A stretch of DNA of 64,000 nucleotides from Cardiobacterium valvarum. Lineage in GTDB: Bacteria > Pseudomonadota > Gammaproteobacteria > Cardiobacteriales > Cardiobacteriaceae. How positions within the stretch are numbered: position 1 is the stretch's first letter; each line of letters opens with the position of its first letter. A program made the translations under genes and the position numbers. Under the pieces are notes generated by a model. It worked only from the letters and a program-made list of their open reading frames with translations. It had not been told where the DNA came from and searched no databases. The DNA lies in assembly GCF_900460955.1 (NCBI RefSeq), contig NZ_UFUW01000001.1:1796738-1860737 (forward strand), read 5' to 3'. Shown here in pieces: positions 63,353 through 64,000 of the stretch.

Positions 63353-64000
63353 ATGGACGCCCCAGCCATCCTCACCGCCCTGCGTGCCATTGCCGTACCT
63401 GAAAAAGCGGCACAAATGGCCGCCTACATGAAAAACCGCTTCACCTTTCTCGGCGTCGCCACGCCGGAGCGGCGCCAGATAGGTAAGCCGTATCTCCGGG
63501 CGGACAAAGGGCGGACGGTGGACTGGGCCTTTATCGACACCTGCTGGGCCAGTCCTTACCGCGAAATGCACTACATCGCGGCGGACTACCTGCATGCCAA
63601 ACAAAACCAACTCACCGCAGCGGACATCCCCCGCCTGCAAATCCTCATCAGCCGCAACGCCTGGTGGGACAGCGTGGACAGCTTCATCCACCCGCTCGGC
63701 GACATCCTGCGCCGCTGCCCGCAAGCGCGAGCGCCCATAGAGGCCATGAGCCGCGCTGACGACTACTGGCTGCGCCGCGCCGCCATCACCGCACAACTGC
63801 TCGCCAAAGACGCCACCGACACCACCCTGCTCGCAACCGTCATCAACAACAACCTCAACCAGCGCGAATTCTTCATCAACAAAGCCATCGGCTGGGCGCT
63901 GCGCCAATACAGCAAAACCGACGCTGCCTGGGTGCGGCACTACATCGCCGCACACCGGGACGGCCTGAGCGCACTCAGCATCCGCGAAGCGAGCAAATAC
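63353..64000 (+). CDS. DNA alkylation repair protein, AlkD-like (partial)
   Basis: The open frame runs off the right edge; 216 residues are visible of an expected 230 or more. Repeated HEAT-like helices are present. The stretch ILISRNAWWDSVDSFIHPLG contains the NxWWDxVD core of AlkD-type glycosylases, with the aromatic and Asp residues that contact the damaged base. The helix ADDYWLRRAAITAQLLAKD follows. Such enzymes excise bulky or cationic alkylated bases without base flipping. The ATG at 63353 is three bases after the previous stop, so it is likely co-transcribed with the oxidoreductase. Confidence 0.88.
   Translation, partial: MDAPAILTALRAIAVPEKAAQMAAYMKNRFTFLGVATPERRQIGKPYLRADKGRTVDWAFIDTCWASPYREMHYIAADYLHAKQNQLTAADIPRLQILISRNAWWDSVDSFIHPLGDILRRCPQARAPIEAMSRADDYWLRRAAITAQLLAKDATDTTLLATVINNNLNQREFFINKAIGWALRQYSKTDAAWVRHYIAAHRDGLSALSIREASKY

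Noticed and set aside
62186..63955. 589-residue minus-strand open frame
   Set aside because: Antisense to the oxidoreductase and AlkD-like genes, which have recognisable motifs.

Overview
The window looks like a chromosomal segment of a G+C-rich gammaproteobacterium. Markers are AcnB, homodimeric AceE with a one-lipoyl AceF, PntAB, RpoH next to FtsY, Fur, and the rpmH-rnpA-yidD-yidC-mnmE cluster. The gene set and the Slam-type surface lipoprotein make me think of Cardiobacteriaceae (Cardiobacterium), but that is an inference from memory; no rRNA or other decisive marker is present.

Layout. 1-9.2 kb: the end of a carboxynorspermidine synthase gene, small lipoprotein and membrane genes, an AEC transporter, a TbpB-like surface lipoprotein with a tandem-repeat linker, aconitase B, an NAD(P)H-binding protein, and a DUF2251/LysR pair. 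9.3-22 kb: a lysine-rich NlpC/P60 hydrolase, then aceE-aceF followed after 9 bases by a type I secretion operon (TolC-like, LapB-like ABC exporter, HlyD-like adaptor), and a YdbH/AsmA-like protein. 22-26 kb: mnmE, yidC, yidD, rnpA and rpmH on the minus strand with a clear promoter. 26-31.4 kb: a lipid A deacylase, a secreted unknown, and an nrdB-nrdA pair that resembles class Id ribonucleotide reductase. 31.4-32.7 kb: a visibly A+T-rich island with two unknown genes. 32.7-43.4 kb: accessory genes (pRiA4b ORF-3, CAP, GNAT, M48, phosphatase, DUF6348, CPBP), a manganese-type superoxide dismutase and oligoribonuclease. This part also carries a 22-copy 25-bp repeat array and a scrambled sod/DUF6348 chimera. 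43.5-50 kb: pntAB, then a NosF/NosY-like ABC pair separated by an acyltransferase, then an IS5-like remnant. 50-56 kb: a YnbD-like phosphatase, fur, rpoH, ftsY, DUF423 and a sirtuin. 56-64 kb: tail-specific protease, transketolase, phosphoglycerate kinase, a small secreted protein with a partial tandem duplication, a Gal80-like oxidoreductase and the start of an AlkD-like gene.

Across the window an intergenic repeat with the hairpin core CCGCTTGGCGG occurs as single copies, pairs and two large arrays (25-bp and 35-bp periods), commonly just after stop codons. Two gene chimeras joined at short GC-rich microhomologies show active local rearrangement. The best candidates for something undescribed are the two-gene A+T-rich island, the repeat family and the class Id-like reductase without an ATP-cone.
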